A stretch of DNA of 64,000 bases. Source: Roseateles sp. DAIF2 (lineage in GTDB: Bacteria > Pseudomonadota > Gammaproteobacteria > Burkholderiales > Burkholderiaceae_C). Positions 17,285 through 25,504 of this stretch are shown piece by piece. The notes under the pieces were generated by a model. That model was not told the DNA's origin and did not search any database. It saw only the letters and a list, made by a program, of their open reading frames with translations. A program made the position numbers and the translations under genes. Within the stretch, counting starts at the first letter, position 1; each line of letters starts with the position of its first letter. The stretch covers positions 3,348,001-3,412,000 of the forward strand of contig NZ_CP049919.1 of assembly GCF_015624425.1 (NCBI RefSeq), written 5' to 3'.

Positions 17285-18484
17285 TTAGTCCGAATTCGTC
17301 GGCTGTGATGCAATGACGTTAGCCACAGGTCTGATAACTTGATTGGTTGGCCCGCCACGAGACACCGTGCTCATCCCGCTTGGACGGCGAATGCCCATGT
17401 AAACCGAGCCGCCGCCATCCAAATTGAGCGTCGAGCTCGCTGGATCAACGCCGAGTTCTCGTTGGGCTGAGGATGCACCCGCATGGGTGATGCGCTGCCA
17501 CTCTTCCATCGTGGCGCCAAGATCCCTTTTTCCACCAGTTGTCAATGTATGCATCACCACGTTCTCGTTTTTTCCATACCTGTTCTTATTGATGGAAATT
17601 GCCGCGCGTTCGTTGGCGTCACTTGCGTGCGTCAGTGCTCCAGCGCGACTGTTTAGCGGGTTCTCGGCGGGACCATCCGGGCTCGGCACCCGATACTGGA
17701 ATCGTTCATGGTTCGGCAAAACTGTTTCCACCCCATGGTGTTCCAGCAACGGCCCACTACTGAGACCGACTCCACCACCCACGGTCACATGCCCATAGTC
17801 TTGTACCCATGGCCGTGCAATCGGCGTGTAGTCCTCGCGTGTAGCCGTGGCGCCAACTGGTGTTCCAATCGATGGAGAAGTACCTTCGTCTGTTTGCAAT
17901 CCGACCTTGTGAACAAAGTACCCACCATTGATAACCGCGCTGGTAGATGGAGCTTGCAAGGCAAGAGTTTCTGGCGACGAAGGCAGTTGTCCATTGCCTG
18001 TGCCGAAAACCCCGCCAGCGTTAGCACCGCCCACGACCGTCAGCCGGTCGTACTGGGCACCATCCCACATGTTGTCCTGGATGGTCCGTAACGGGGTTCC
18101 GACCTCAGCCACTGGCGGGCGCCCCGCCCCAGGACGCTTGATTTTTGTATGGACAATTCCCTCCGTCTCTGTGCTCACTGCTACCTGCTTACGCACGTTT
18201 CGACCGCGTATCAAGGCCTGGGCTCGAAGAATTGCTTGCTGCTCCTCTAAGGTTTCTCCGAATCGCTGGATTGGAGCCGCGGAGTTGTTAGCCATGTGAA
18301 GTTGCATCAAGGGTTCCATGGCTTTGCGTTGCATCGCCATGCGAGGGCTGGTGGAAATGCGCGCGGAACTGCTATTCAATGATTGACCGCTCCTAGCCTC
18401 TAGAACCGAATCCCCCCCGGCAACCGGCTGCATGGGGGATCTGGTCGACTGGGTCTTGCCTTTGTGCATGTCCTGCTCGTCCAA
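17285..18484 (-). CDS. NAGPA-type phosphodiester glycosidase domain protein with injection-cargo-like N-terminus
   Basis: A 399-residue protein. Residues about 150-395 carry the phosphodiester glycosidase (NAGPA/DUF2233) pattern: VINGGYFVHK near 190, a middle GVGLSSGPLL segment and STLNLDGGGSVYMG near 365, the catalytic-core landmark. There is no signal peptide. Instead residues about 40-75 (SPRMAMQRKAMEPLMQLHMA, then APIQRF) resemble the disordered leader of toxins loaded into extracellular contractile injection systems, which often carry NSPxxxAQ and PIQR/PVQR motifs. Base composition is clearly lower in GC than both flanks, suggesting transfer. No injection-system structural genes are in the window. 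Substrate unknown; the cargo role is inference. Confidence 0.75.
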   Translation of the reverse strand: MDEQDMHKGKTQSTRSPMQPVAGGDSVLEARSGQSLNSSSARISTSPRMAMQRKAMEPLMQLHMANNSAAPIQRFGETLEEQQAILRAQALIRGRNVRKQVAVSTETEGIVHTKIKRPGAGRPPVAEVGTPLRTIQDNMWDGAQYDRLTVVGGANAGGVFGTGNGQLPSSPETLALQAPSTSAVINGGYFVHKVGLQTDEGTSPSIGTPVGATATREDYTPIARPWVQDYGHVTVGGGVGLSSGPLLEHHGVETVLPNHERFQYRVPSPDGPAENPLNSRAGALTHASDANERAAISINKNRYGKNENVVMHTLTTGGKRDLGATMEEWQRITHAGASSAQRELGVDPASSTLNLDGGGSVYMGIRRPSGMSTVSRGGPTNQVIRPVANVIASQPTNSD

Positions 18485-18781
18485 TCAGGGGAAGGGAACA
18501 TCAGCCTAGGGAAGCAGGCACCCGCTGTCTATCAGCAGAATGCTGATATGAGGGATCGCCGGTCTTGCGGGAATCGGCCCCTTACTGGCGGCGTTTCGAG
18601 GACTCGGTACTGAACCTCATCAACATCAACGCACTCTGACGAAACGGTATCTCTAGTCATTTGAGCGAGTCACGCACTAAGCACCCGGAGCACGGCAACC
18701 GGGCCCTACTTGGGTTACGTATGAGCGCCGAGCGCAGCACGGCAACGTAGGCTGAAGCTGCTGAAGGCTCTCAACGACTTG
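18485..18781. other. Intergenic region, no gene seen
   Basis: About 300 bases between the NAGPA gene start and the FliK-like gene end. It shares the lower GC of the NAGPA gene up to about 18720, so the transferred segment probably extends to there. No ORF, clear terminator or repeat was recognised. Confidence 0.5.
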
Positions 18782-19762
18782 CTAGGCCCGCTGCAGCACG
18801 CCGGCCACCTCGGCCGCCGCGCGGAACAAGGCGCCACTGCTGCCATGGGCCAGGCCCTGGCTCAGCCGCTCCCGGGGCAGCGGCGGCACGGCCGGCGGCC
18901 GCGAGCTGAGCTGGCAATGGCGCAGCGGTAGTGGCACCGCGGCCAGGGCCGCCGAGATGCGCGGCATCAGGCCGCGCAGCGCCTGCAGGGTCTCGGCCTT
19001 CTCGGCCGAGAAATGCAAAAGTAGCCCCTGCTGCCATTGCAGCACCACCTGCACCCATTCGCCGCCCAGGCTCAGGATCAGCCCCAGGCGCAGGCCCTCG
19101 CCCTGCTGCTGATCCTCCGGCTCCGGATGCGGCGGCTGCCGCCCGCCGGAGGATTCCTCGTCCCGTGCCGCGGGCTCGTCCGGATGCGGCAGCCAGGCCG
19201 CGGTCGGCGGCGTCAGCAGGCGCAGCTGCAGGTTGTGGCCATTCCAGCCCGGCAGATGGAGGCTCGCCGTCGCCTGTTCCGGCGCGGCTGACGGGCCCTG
19301 CGCCGCCTCGGCCAGCAGGCGGCCGCGCCATTGCAGCGCCAGGCTGGCCGGCGCCGTCATCTCGGGCGCCACGGTGGCACGCGCGCTATGCAAACGCTGC
19401 GCCAGCAGCCAGGCCTGGTCGGTGCGCAGCGCGCCGCTCTCCTCCAGCGCGGCCGACGCGGGCTGGCCCGCCGTACCGGCCTGGGTCGGCTGCCGCTCCA
19501 GCATCTGCAACTCCAGCCGGGGCTGGGTGGCCAGCACGCGCAGCAGCAGCACATCGCCGACCTGGGCGCTGCCCGGCGCGATGTTGGCGAGCAAGACACC
19601 CTGCTCGTTGAGCGCCTGCAACTGCCCCTGCGCCCCGGCCGCGACCGTCAGGCGCAGGGTGTCGCCAACCTGGACCGCCGGACCGGAGGACGCACCGGAC
19701 TGCCCCTGCCCGGCATGCATGACGGGCCGCAGCGGCACGATGGCTTGGATCGGTGAGCTCAT
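18782..19762 (-). CDS. FliK-like flagellar hook-length-control family protein
   Basis: A 326-residue protein. The N-terminus (VGDTLRLTVAAGAQGQLQAL, then PGSAQVGDVLLLRVLATQP) has the beta-rich layout seen in some hook-length-control relatives. The middle is Pro/Glu/Gln-rich. The C-terminal 100 residues (VVLQWQQGLLLHFSAEKAET, then LMPRISAALAAVPLPLRHCQ) look like a diverged Flg_hook domain. With true fliK at the left edge, this may be a second ruler or a flagellin-associated accessory. It lies just downstream of the flagellin 1 terminator and is read in the same direction. Family assignment is moderate; function not proven. Confidence 0.5.
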   Translation of the reverse strand: MSSPIQAIVPLRPVMHAGQGQSGASSGPAVQVGDTLRLTVAAGAQGQLQALNEQGVLLANIAPGSAQVGDVLLLRVLATQPRLELQMLERQPTQAGTAGQPASAALEESGALRTDQAWLLAQRLHSARATVAPEMTAPASLALQWRGRLLAEAAQGPSAAPEQATASLHLPGWNGHNLQLRLLTPPTAAWLPHPDEPAARDEESSGGRQPPHPEPEDQQQGEGLRLGLILSLGGEWVQVVLQWQQGLLLHFSAEKAETLQALRGLMPRISAALAAVPLPLRHCQLSSRPPAVPPLPRERLSQGLAHGSSGALFRAAAEVAGVLQRA

Positions 19763-19777
19763 GGTGGTGAAGCTAAT

Positions 19778-19808
19778 AAAAAAGCCAGGCGCAAGGCCTG
19801 GCTTTTTT
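19778..19808 (-). terminator. Rho-independent terminator of flagellin 1
   Basis: A 9-bp stem AAGCCAGGC/GCCTGGCTT with a 5-base loop, followed on the minus strand by six T. T-runs flank both sides, so it could act in both directions. It lies 37 bases after the flagellin 1 stop, and the same stem is reused after flagellins 2 and 3. Confidence 0.92.
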
Positions 19809-19844
19809 CTCGGTCGTGGGCCACGGAGGCCTCAACGGGCGTGT

Positions 19845-20684
19845 TTACTGCAGCAGCGACATGACCAGGCCGGACATGCTGTTGCTCTGCTTCAGCATCG
19901 AAGACGATGCCTGCATCAGCATCTGCTTGGTGGTCATGTTGGACGTTTCCGTCGCGTAGTCCACGTCCATGATGCGGCCCTTAGCCTGCGAGACGTTGGT
20001 GCTCATGTTCTGCAAGTTGTTGTAGACATGGTCCAGACGGTTCGCACCGGCACCCAGCTTGGAGCGGGCGGCACCGACCGACTTCAGCACGTCGTTGGCC
20101 AGGTCGATGGCCGTGTTGGCCAGGGCGCTGGTGGTGAAGGTGCCGGCCTTCAGCGCGGTGATGTCGGTGGACACCTTGGCGACTTCGGTCGAGGCGTTGA
20201 ACGCGTAGGTTTCGGCCTTGTCCGAACCGATCTGGAAGGTCACCGCACCGGCGCCCAGCTTGCCGGCCGCGCCCAGCAGGGCCTGGCCGCCGAACTTGGT
20301 GTTCGTCGTGATGTTTTCCAGTTCCAGGGCCAGATCGTCGAACTCGGCCTTCATCGCGGTCAGGTCGTCGGTGGTGGCCGTGCCGCTGGCGCCTTCGGTA
20401 GCCAGATCCTTCATGCGCAGCACGATGTTGCTGACTTCGTCCAGCGCGCCTTCGGCGGTCTGCAGCATCGAGATGCCGTTTTGCGTGTTGCGCTGGGCCA
20501 CGCCCATGCCGCGGGTCTGGGCGTTCAGTCGCGTGGCGATCTGCAGGCCGGCGGCGTCGTCCATCGCGGAGTTGACGCGGAAACCGGTGCCCAGACGGGT
20601 CATCGAGGTCGACAGGGCGCTTTGCGTCTTGCCCAACGAACCTTGGGTGGACAGAGCGGCGGCATTGGTGTGCAGGCTCAACAT
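19845..20684 (-). CDS. fliC: Flagellin, lateral type, copy 1
   Basis: A 279-residue filament subunit with only D0/D1 domains and no D2/D3 insertion. The N-terminal helix region (TRLGTGFRVNSAMDDAAGLQ, then ISMLQTAEGALDEVSNIVLR) and C-terminus (SSMLKQSNSMSGLVMSLLQ) resemble LafA-type lateral flagellins more than polar ones. Variation among the three copies is confined to about residues 150-205 (here NASTEVAKVSTDITALKAGT). It is exported by FliPQR/FlhAB, chaperoned by FliS, capped by FliD and probably methylated by FliB. Own promoter and terminator. Confidence 0.95.
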   Translation of the reverse strand: MLSLHTNAAALSTQGSLGKTQSALSTSMTRLGTGFRVNSAMDDAAGLQIATRLNAQTRGMGVAQRNTQNGISMLQTAEGALDEVSNIVLRMKDLATEGASGTATTDDLTAMKAEFDDLALELENITTNTKFGGQALLGAAGKLGAGAVTFQIGSDKAETYAFNASTEVAKVSTDITALKAGTFTTSALANTAIDLANDVLKSVGAARSKLGAGANRLDHVYNNLQNMSTNVSQAKGRIMDVDYATETSNMTTKQMLMQASSSMLKQSNSMSGLVMSLLQ

Positions 20685-20751
20685 GGTGGCTTACTCCTGG
20701 TGGGTTTGTCTGCGTGGCAGGCAGACTCTTCAGCTGCCGTCAACAACATAG

Positions 20752-20778
20752 GGCGGCCGTCCGCGACGGGAACTTAAA
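20752..20778 (-). promoter_or_regulatory. Sigma-28-like promoter of flagellin 1
   Basis: On the minus strand TTTAAG is followed after 14 bases by GGCCGCC, about 70 bases before the start codon. The pair recurs before all three flagellin genes with 13-14 base spacing and resembles the FliA promoter (TAAAGTTT-N11-GCCGATAA) in a GC-rich form. The assignment rests on this threefold conservation. Confidence 0.65.
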
Positions 20779-20818
20779 TGCCGGCCGCAAAAAGAAAACG
20801 CTCACCGAGCCGAGAATG

Positions 20819-20844
20819 AAAAAGCCAGGCACGAGGCCTGGCTT
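20819..20844 (-). terminator. Rho-independent terminator of flagellin 2
   Basis: Stem AAGCCAGGC/GCCTGGCTT with loop ACGAG, then five T on the minus strand. It sits 33 bases after the flagellin 2 stop and 40 bases upstream of the flagellin 1 promoter, insulating the two units. Confidence 0.9.
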
Positions 20845-20877
20845 CTCGATCGCAGGCCCCAGGGGCCGCGATGGGAT

Positions 20878-21717
20878 TTACTGCAGCAACGACATGACCA
20901 GGCCGGACATGCTGTTGCTCTGCTTGAGCATCGAGGACGAGGCCTGCATCAGCATCTGCTTGGTGGTCATGTTGGACGTTTCGGTCGCGTAGTCCACGTC
21001 CATGATGCGGCCCTTGGCCTGCGAGACGTTGGTGCTCATGTTCTGCAAGTTGTTGTAGACATGGTCCAGACGGTTCGCGCCGGCGCCCAGCTTGGAGCGG
21101 GCGGCACCGACGGCCTTCAGCACGTCGTTGGCCTGATCGATGGCCGTGTTGGCATTGGCGCTGGTACCGAAGGCATTGCCCTTCAGGGTGCCGATGTCGG
21201 TCGCGACCTTCTTGACCTCGGTGCTAGCATCGAACGCGTACTTCTCGGCCTTGTCCGAACCGATCTGGAAGGTCACCGCGCCGGCTTCCAGCTTGCCGCC
21301 GGTGGCGAGCAGGGCCTGGCCGCCGAACTTGGTGTTCGTCATGATGTTGTCCAGCTCGAGAGCCAGGTCATCGAACTCGGCCTTCATCGCGGTCAGGTCA
21401 TCGGCGGTGGCGGTGCCGCTGGCGCCTTCGGTGGCCAGATCCTTCATGCGCAGCACGATGTTGCTGACTTCGTCCAGCGCGCCTTCGGCGGTCTGCAGCA
21501 TCGAGATGCCGTTCTGCGTATTGCGCTGGGCCACGCCCATGCCGCGGGTCTGAGCGTTCAGTCGCGTGGCGATCTGCAGGCCGGCGGCGTCGTCCATCGC
21601 GGAGTTGACGCGGAAACCGGTGCCCAGACGGGTCATCGAGGTCGACAGGGCGCTTTGCGTCTTGCCCAGCGAACCTTGGGTGGACAGAGCGGCGGCATTG
21701 GTGTGCAGGCTCAACAT
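20878..21717 (-). CDS. fliC: Flagellin, lateral type, copy 2
   Basis: A 279-residue flagellin nearly identical to copy 1 at both ends. It differs in the central segment (LATGGKLEAGAVTFQIGSDK, then DASTEVKKVATDIGTLKGNA) and carries more lysines there, the residues FliB methylates. The leader (TGGGGTCACTCCTGG region) matches copy 3 rather than copy 1. It is the last host gene before the prophage on the left side. Confidence 0.95.
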   Translation of the reverse strand: MLSLHTNAAALSTQGSLGKTQSALSTSMTRLGTGFRVNSAMDDAAGLQIATRLNAQTRGMGVAQRNTQNGISMLQTAEGALDEVSNIVLRMKDLATEGASGTATADDLTAMKAEFDDLALELDNIMTNTKFGGQALLATGGKLEAGAVTFQIGSDKAEKYAFDASTEVKKVATDIGTLKGNAFGTSANANTAIDQANDVLKAVGAARSKLGAGANRLDHVYNNLQNMSTNVSQAKGRIMDVDYATETSNMTTKQMLMQASSSMLKQSNSMSGLVMSLLQ

Positions 21718-21786
21718 GATGGGGTCACTCCTGGTGGGTTTGTCTGCGTGGCGGGCGGCCGTTCCCGTCCGCCCTCACCCACACAA

Positions 21787-21813
21787 GGCGGCCAATCGCC
21801 GCGGGAGCTTAAA
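21787..21813 (-). promoter_or_regulatory. Sigma-28-like promoter of flagellin 2
   Basis: TTTAAG, 14 bases, GGCCGCC on the minus strand, in the same position as before the other flagellin genes. The prophage insertion lies upstream of it, so the promoter is intact. Confidence 0.65.
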
Positions 21814-22269
21814 TGCCGACCGCGCAAACCCACCGCGAATCTGCGCCGGATGAGAAAAAAGTTCCTCGTTTTCCCCGGTGTGGTCTTGATGACCCCTGCG
21901 CAGAACTGAGTGGCGCCGGGACGCGGGTATGCGCAATTGCTCCGTGTCCCCCGGGCCGCTTTGCGGCCCTCCTCCTTAACCTGCGCAATTGCTCATACCC
22001 GCATCCCGGCTTCTCCACCGCAAGTGGTTCGCGGAAAAAGTCAAACGCCGCGCCAAGCAGGAGGGTGGGAAGGCCTGATGCGGAGGTCAAGGAGGAGGCC
22101 GCGCAGCGGCCGGGGGACACGTAGCAGCAGGCCTGCCCACCCTCTGAAGCGCGCCGCGATATCGGCAGGGGCTGAAGCGCGATAAGCGCTCCCCCTGCTC
22201 ACTTTCGCGGCACGAAAGGGAATTGCTGGGAATGTAAGGCAGGGCCGAGAAGTGGCCCCACCTGATGGC
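21814..22269. other. Host-prophage junction region (left)
   Basis: About 450 bases between the flagellin 2 promoter and the broken methylase gene, with no convincing gene. The left prophage end must lie here, but no TG...CA terminus or 5-base target duplication could be paired with the right side by eye. A nested inverted-repeat element occupies 21920-22122. CTGAAGCGCG is repeated at about 22145 and 22171 and could be part of a transposase-binding end. The stretch is bounded by known host (promoter) and known phage (methylase) sequence. Confidence 0.5.
21920..22122. repeat. Nested inverted-repeat element
   Basis: Two inverted pairs. First: GCGGGTATGCGCAATTGCTC near 21922 is inverted as GCGGGTATGAGCAATTGCGC (reverse of about 21984-22004), 2 mismatches in 20. 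Second: the roughly 40-base block at 21943-21982, beginning CGTGTCCCCCGGGCCGC, recurs inverted at 22084-22122 with few differences; each copy has its own GGCCGC hairpin. GCGCAATTGCTC also appears twice directly. It could be a REP/MITE-like host element or the phage terminus. The sequence shows the symmetry but not the nature. Confidence 0.6.
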
Positions 22270-23058
22270 CTAGAACAGGCCGGCCGGCTCGGCAGCCTGG
22301 TCCCAAGACCAGATCACCAGCTCCTGGCGCGGAGCCGCCTTGGCCCCACCGCCCACTGTGTAGGTGATGTCCAAGCTTTCCATGTGGAAGCCGGCGAAAA
22401 CCTCCCGGATCGCCGGATGGTCGTTGATGCTGACCATCGCCTTGCCCTTCAGGGAGCGCATCAGCTCAGCCATGGCCACGTACTCGCTAAAGGGGAACTC
22501 AGAGCCATAGCCCTCCGTCTCCCAGTACGGCGGGTCCATGTAGAAGAAGGTGTGCGGCCGGTCGTAGCGCCTCACGCATTCCTTCCAGTCCAGGTGCTCG
22601 ATGTAGGTGCTGGCCAGACGCAGGTGCGCCGCGCTCAGCTACTCCTCGATGCGCAGGAGATTGACCGGCGGCGCGGTCGTTGCCGTGCCCCAGGTCTGCC
22701 CCTCCAGCTTTGCCCCGAAGCACTGGTGCTGTAGGTAATAGAACCGGGCGGCGCGCTGGACGTCGGTCAGCGTCTCCGGTGGGGTGTCCTGCACCCACTT
22801 GAAGACCTCGCGGCTGCTGAGCGCCCATTTGAACTGCCGGACGAACTCCTCCAGGTGGTGCTTGACCACCCGATAGAGGTTGACCAGGTCGCCCTTGTTG
22901 TCGTTGATGACCTCGACATCGGCCGGCGGTCGCAGGAAGTACAAGGCCGCGCCGCCAGCGAAAACCTCGACGTAGCATTTGTGCGCCGGAAAGCGCGGGA
23001 TCAGAAGATCGGCGAGGCGCCTTTTGCCGCCGATCCAGGGAATGATGGGGAGAGCCAT
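22270..23058 (-). pseudogene. DNA adenine methylase (Dam type) interrupted by one amber codon
   Basis: A continuous frame of 262 codons with a single in-frame TAG at 22639-22641. The 5' half (139 codons) begins MALPIIPWIGGKRRLADLLI and contains the SAM-binding motif I (VFAGGAALYF). The 3' half contains the catalytic DPPY (FFYMDPPYWETEGYG). The reading frame is intact on both sides (IEE-stop-LSAAHLRLAS), so one base change (for example CAG to TAG) explains it. The stop separates cofactor and catalytic motifs, so neither half should work alone. Phages use such enzymes to modify their DNA against host restriction. A sequencing error or suppression are alternatives. It is last in the left arm. 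Confidence 0.88.
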
Positions 23059-23215
23059 TGTTTGGGTTTGTTGTTGCTACACTGCGCCCCGCCTCCCGGG
23101 AGGTGGCAGGGCCTTTGGTCAGGCTCACAGGGCAATCTGTGGGAATGGCGGCCGCTTCCGGTGTTAGCGCACCAGGCGCGGTCGCCCTGTCTTTTTCTTT
23201 CTGAGCAAGCTCCTT

Positions 23216-23437
23216 TTAGATTTCGATGACCTCGATCGGGAGCGCTGGCGCCGCGCCCTCAATCGCACCACCGCGGACAAACACGTTCTGACCAATGACG
23301 GCCTCGCCGCGCGCGCTGATCGTGCCGCCGCCCGGCAGCTCTATCGTGGCCAGGCCATTGGCAACAGCGCGCACCGTGCCCACTTGCAGCGGCTCGGTCG
23401 GGATCAGATCCAGGAACTGGCGGAACGGATTACGCAT
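23216..23437 (-). CDS. Small phage tail-region protein, unknown
   Basis: A 73-residue protein with an OB-like beta pattern (TVRAVANGLATIELPGGGTI, then VRGGAIEGAAPALPIEVIEI). The tail-tip hub gene ends 8 bases inside it, so translation is coupled. Similar short genes close the tail operon in other Mu-like siphophages. Function unknown. The 157 bases between it and the methylase lie where Mu has com, but no zinc-finger frame is visible there. Confidence 0.7.
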   Translation of the reverse strand: MRNPFRQFLDLIPTEPLQVGTVRAVANGLATIELPGGGTISARGEAVIGQNVFVRGGAIEGAAPALPIEVIEI

Positions 23438-25496
23438 GGGTCTCGACTCCTAGGGTCTGCCATACATCTGGGAACCCGGCCGCAATACCCACCGAGCGCA
23501 CTAGGCCCATGCGAACGGCAGGCCCGTCTCGGTACTGCACGAACGCGCCTGGTCGGATGACGCCGGTCTCCGGTAGAACCGGCATGCGCAGCGCCACGTC
23601 GACCTGGCGGCCGGTGTCGGCCAGGACAGCCAGGCCGCGCTGGCGGGCCGCTGCGCCGGTGGTGATCAGCTGGTCCACCACCATCGGCGCCAGGACGGTG
23701 CCTGCGGAGCCAGCACGCGTGACCTGGCCTGTCACACCTTGGCCGTGGCCAGAGGTCACGAACACCCGGTTGTAGGCGGGCTTCTCGCGCCAGGTCATGG
23801 ACTCGCGAGTTACCACGTCCGAGGGCAACACGAAGTCCGGCGTCACGCTACCCCAGTCCCAGGGAGCAACCGGGTAACGCGGCCGCACGGCGAAGCGCTT
23901 CGCTTCCGCATGCGGCTGGAGATAGCCGCCCCCCGCCTTGGCAATGGCCACCAGGGCCGTGATGTAGCTGCCCTGGTGGCTGAACACACCGGCCGGCACT
24001 GGCCAAGCCTCCAGTCCCCAATCGATCTGCCAGCCCAGCGACACCCCGTTGAGAGTCAGGACGTCATCCATCAGCTGCTGACTGGTGCGCTGCCCCGGGT
24101 TGGTGAAGGTCTGGACCGGCGCATAGGGAGCATCCAAGACCGCGTTGCGGCCGCGGCCGGAGACGCGCACGTTCGATTGGCCGAAGGCCCGCTCACGCGC
24201 GATCTGCTCTACGACCACATGGAACACCGTGCCGTTGATGTTGGCCAGCAGCTCGACGGGGCCGCTCGACTGGGGCTCGACCAGGCTCAAGACCTGGCCA
24301 GGCAGCGACGCTGAGAAGCCCCAGGTCCAAGAGTCGGCCTCCAGGCTGAGCGATGCCGATAGGACCGGCACGGGCGCGCCGTCGACCAGGCGCGTGAGGC
24401 TGACATTGTTCGTGACCATATAGACCTCGCGGATGGGCACGATCACCGGGTCGGGCCGGATGTCGTGCTTGTCGCAGATGAAAACCAGATGAGGCCCGCC
24501 GGACCGGTCAGCGAAGACCAGGCGCGTGCTGGGCGTGTAGCAAGGGTCCGGCCGAGGCGGGATCGGCGGCCGGTAGCCATAGCCCGCCGGCGGCCGCATT
24601 GCGGTCTGGTAGCCCGCTCGATGCGCCTGAATGGATGGCCGGCCGGATTGGTGGGAGGCGCGCAGCGCCTGGTGCAGCCGCTGCGCTTGGCCGAACGCCG
24701 AGACGAGAGACGGTCGACGATCGCGGTATCGGTCCTGGTGGTCGCTGGTCGCGCTGGCGCGCCGCTGCAGCGCCGTCAGGAACTCGGCCGCGACCTGCTC
24801 GCGAAAGCGCTGCAGCTCGGCAAAGCGATCGAGCGCCTGGGCGCGAAGCGGCCGCCCCGCCTGGTGCTGGGCGCGGGCATCGGCGCGCACCTTGGCCATG
24901 TCGCCGCGCGAGAGCGTCTGCACGCCTGCCTGGACGCGACGAGCGGCCGTCCAGGTCGACGCGGCGCCGGCACGAGCTCCCAGCGCGGCCGCGCTCGGTT
25001 GGGTCACGCCAGCGACACCTCGGCGCGCCGTCTGCCACGGCTGGGCAGTCTGGCCGACCGTCGGCCGGTTCACGTTGATGTCGTAGCGGCCGATCGCGGC
25101 AAAGCTCGGACCCGGCAATGTTGAGTCCAGGGCCGCGCGGTATGCGGGCACGGCTGCGCCGGAGAACGTCGGGCCGGGCAGCGCGCCAGCCAGCGCGGCC
25201 TCATAGACGACGTTGGTAAGGACGGCCACCTCGCCCGCGAACACCGGCGCGGGCAGCCGCCCATCCAGCCGGGTGTCGTGCGCCGGCACCAGCTGCGCGG
25301 AGAAGCTGGGCGCCGGCAAGGCCGCGGCGAGCGCGCTGTCGTGCGCGGGCACCGCGCGAGCCAACAGGGTCGGGCCGGGCAGCGCGCCAGCCAGCGCGGC
25401 CTCGTAGATGACGATCTCGCCGTCATCGCCGAACAGCAAATTGAACGGAGGGCCCGCAAGGGGCCCCCGATCAAACAGCAGGTTTACGGTGGCCAT
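23430..25496 (-). CDS. Phage tail tip/hub protein with N-terminal repeats
   Basis: A 688-residue protein. Residues about 30-135 are five to six imperfect repeats of about 23 residues built on LxxxLPGPxFxAxxVPAHD; two copies share a 32-base identical DNA stretch (25171-25202 and 25371-25402). The middle (150-310) is Ala/Arg/Gln-rich and probably helical. The C-terminal 380 residues look like a baseplate hub domain (LEADSWTWGFSASLPGQVLS, later YLQPHAEAKRFAVRPRYP) as in lambda-J-like tip proteins of Mu-like siphophages. It is the penultimate gene of the tail operon. The role in tail-tip assembly or receptor binding is inferred. Confidence 0.7.
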   Translation of the reverse strand: MATVNLLFDRGPLAGPPFNLLFGDDGEIVIYEAALAGALPGPTLLARAVPAHDSALAAALPAPSFSAQLVPAHDTRLDGRLPAPVFAGEVAVLTNVVYEAALAGALPGPTFSGAAVPAYRAALDSTLPGPSFAAIGRYDINVNRPTVGQTAQPWQTARRGVAGVTQPSAAALGARAGAASTWTAARRVQAGVQTLSRGDMAKVRADARAQHQAGRPLRAQALDRFAELQRFREQVAAEFLTALQRRASATSDHQDRYRDRRPSLVSAFGQAQRLHQALRASHQSGRPSIQAHRAGYQTAMRPPAGYGYRPPIPPRPDPCYTPSTRLVFADRSGGPHLVFICDKHDIRPDPVIVPIREVYMVTNNVSLTRLVDGAPVPVLSASLSLEADSWTWGFSASLPGQVLSLVEPQSSGPVELLANINGTVFHVVVEQIARERAFGQSNVRVSGRGRNAVLDAPYAPVQTFTNPGQRTSQQLMDDVLTLNGVSLGWQIDWGLEAWPVPAGVFSHQGSYITALVAIAKAGGGYLQPHAEAKRFAVRPRYPVAPWDWGSVTPDFVLPSDVVTRESMTWREKPAYNRVFVTSGHGQGVTGQVTRAGSAGTVLAPMVVDQLITTGAAARQRGLAVLADTGRQVDVALRMPVLPETGVIRPGAFVQYRDGPAVRMGLVRSVGIAAGFPDVWQTLGVETHA

Positions 25497-25504
25497 GGCT
25501 CAGC

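Noticed and set aside
21809-22124. Matching 103-codon frames on both strands in the junction region
   Set aside because: They arise from the inverted repeats; composition is not protein-like.
22145-22185. CTGAAGCGCG repeats as the left transposase-binding end
   Set aside because: No matching copies at the right side and no TG...CA terminus could be paired, so the end is left unresolved.
23059-23215. Possible com (zinc-finger translational activator) before the methylase
   Set aside because: The position fits Mu, but no frame shows a start with a CxxC pair; a frame with scattered Cys lacks a start codon.
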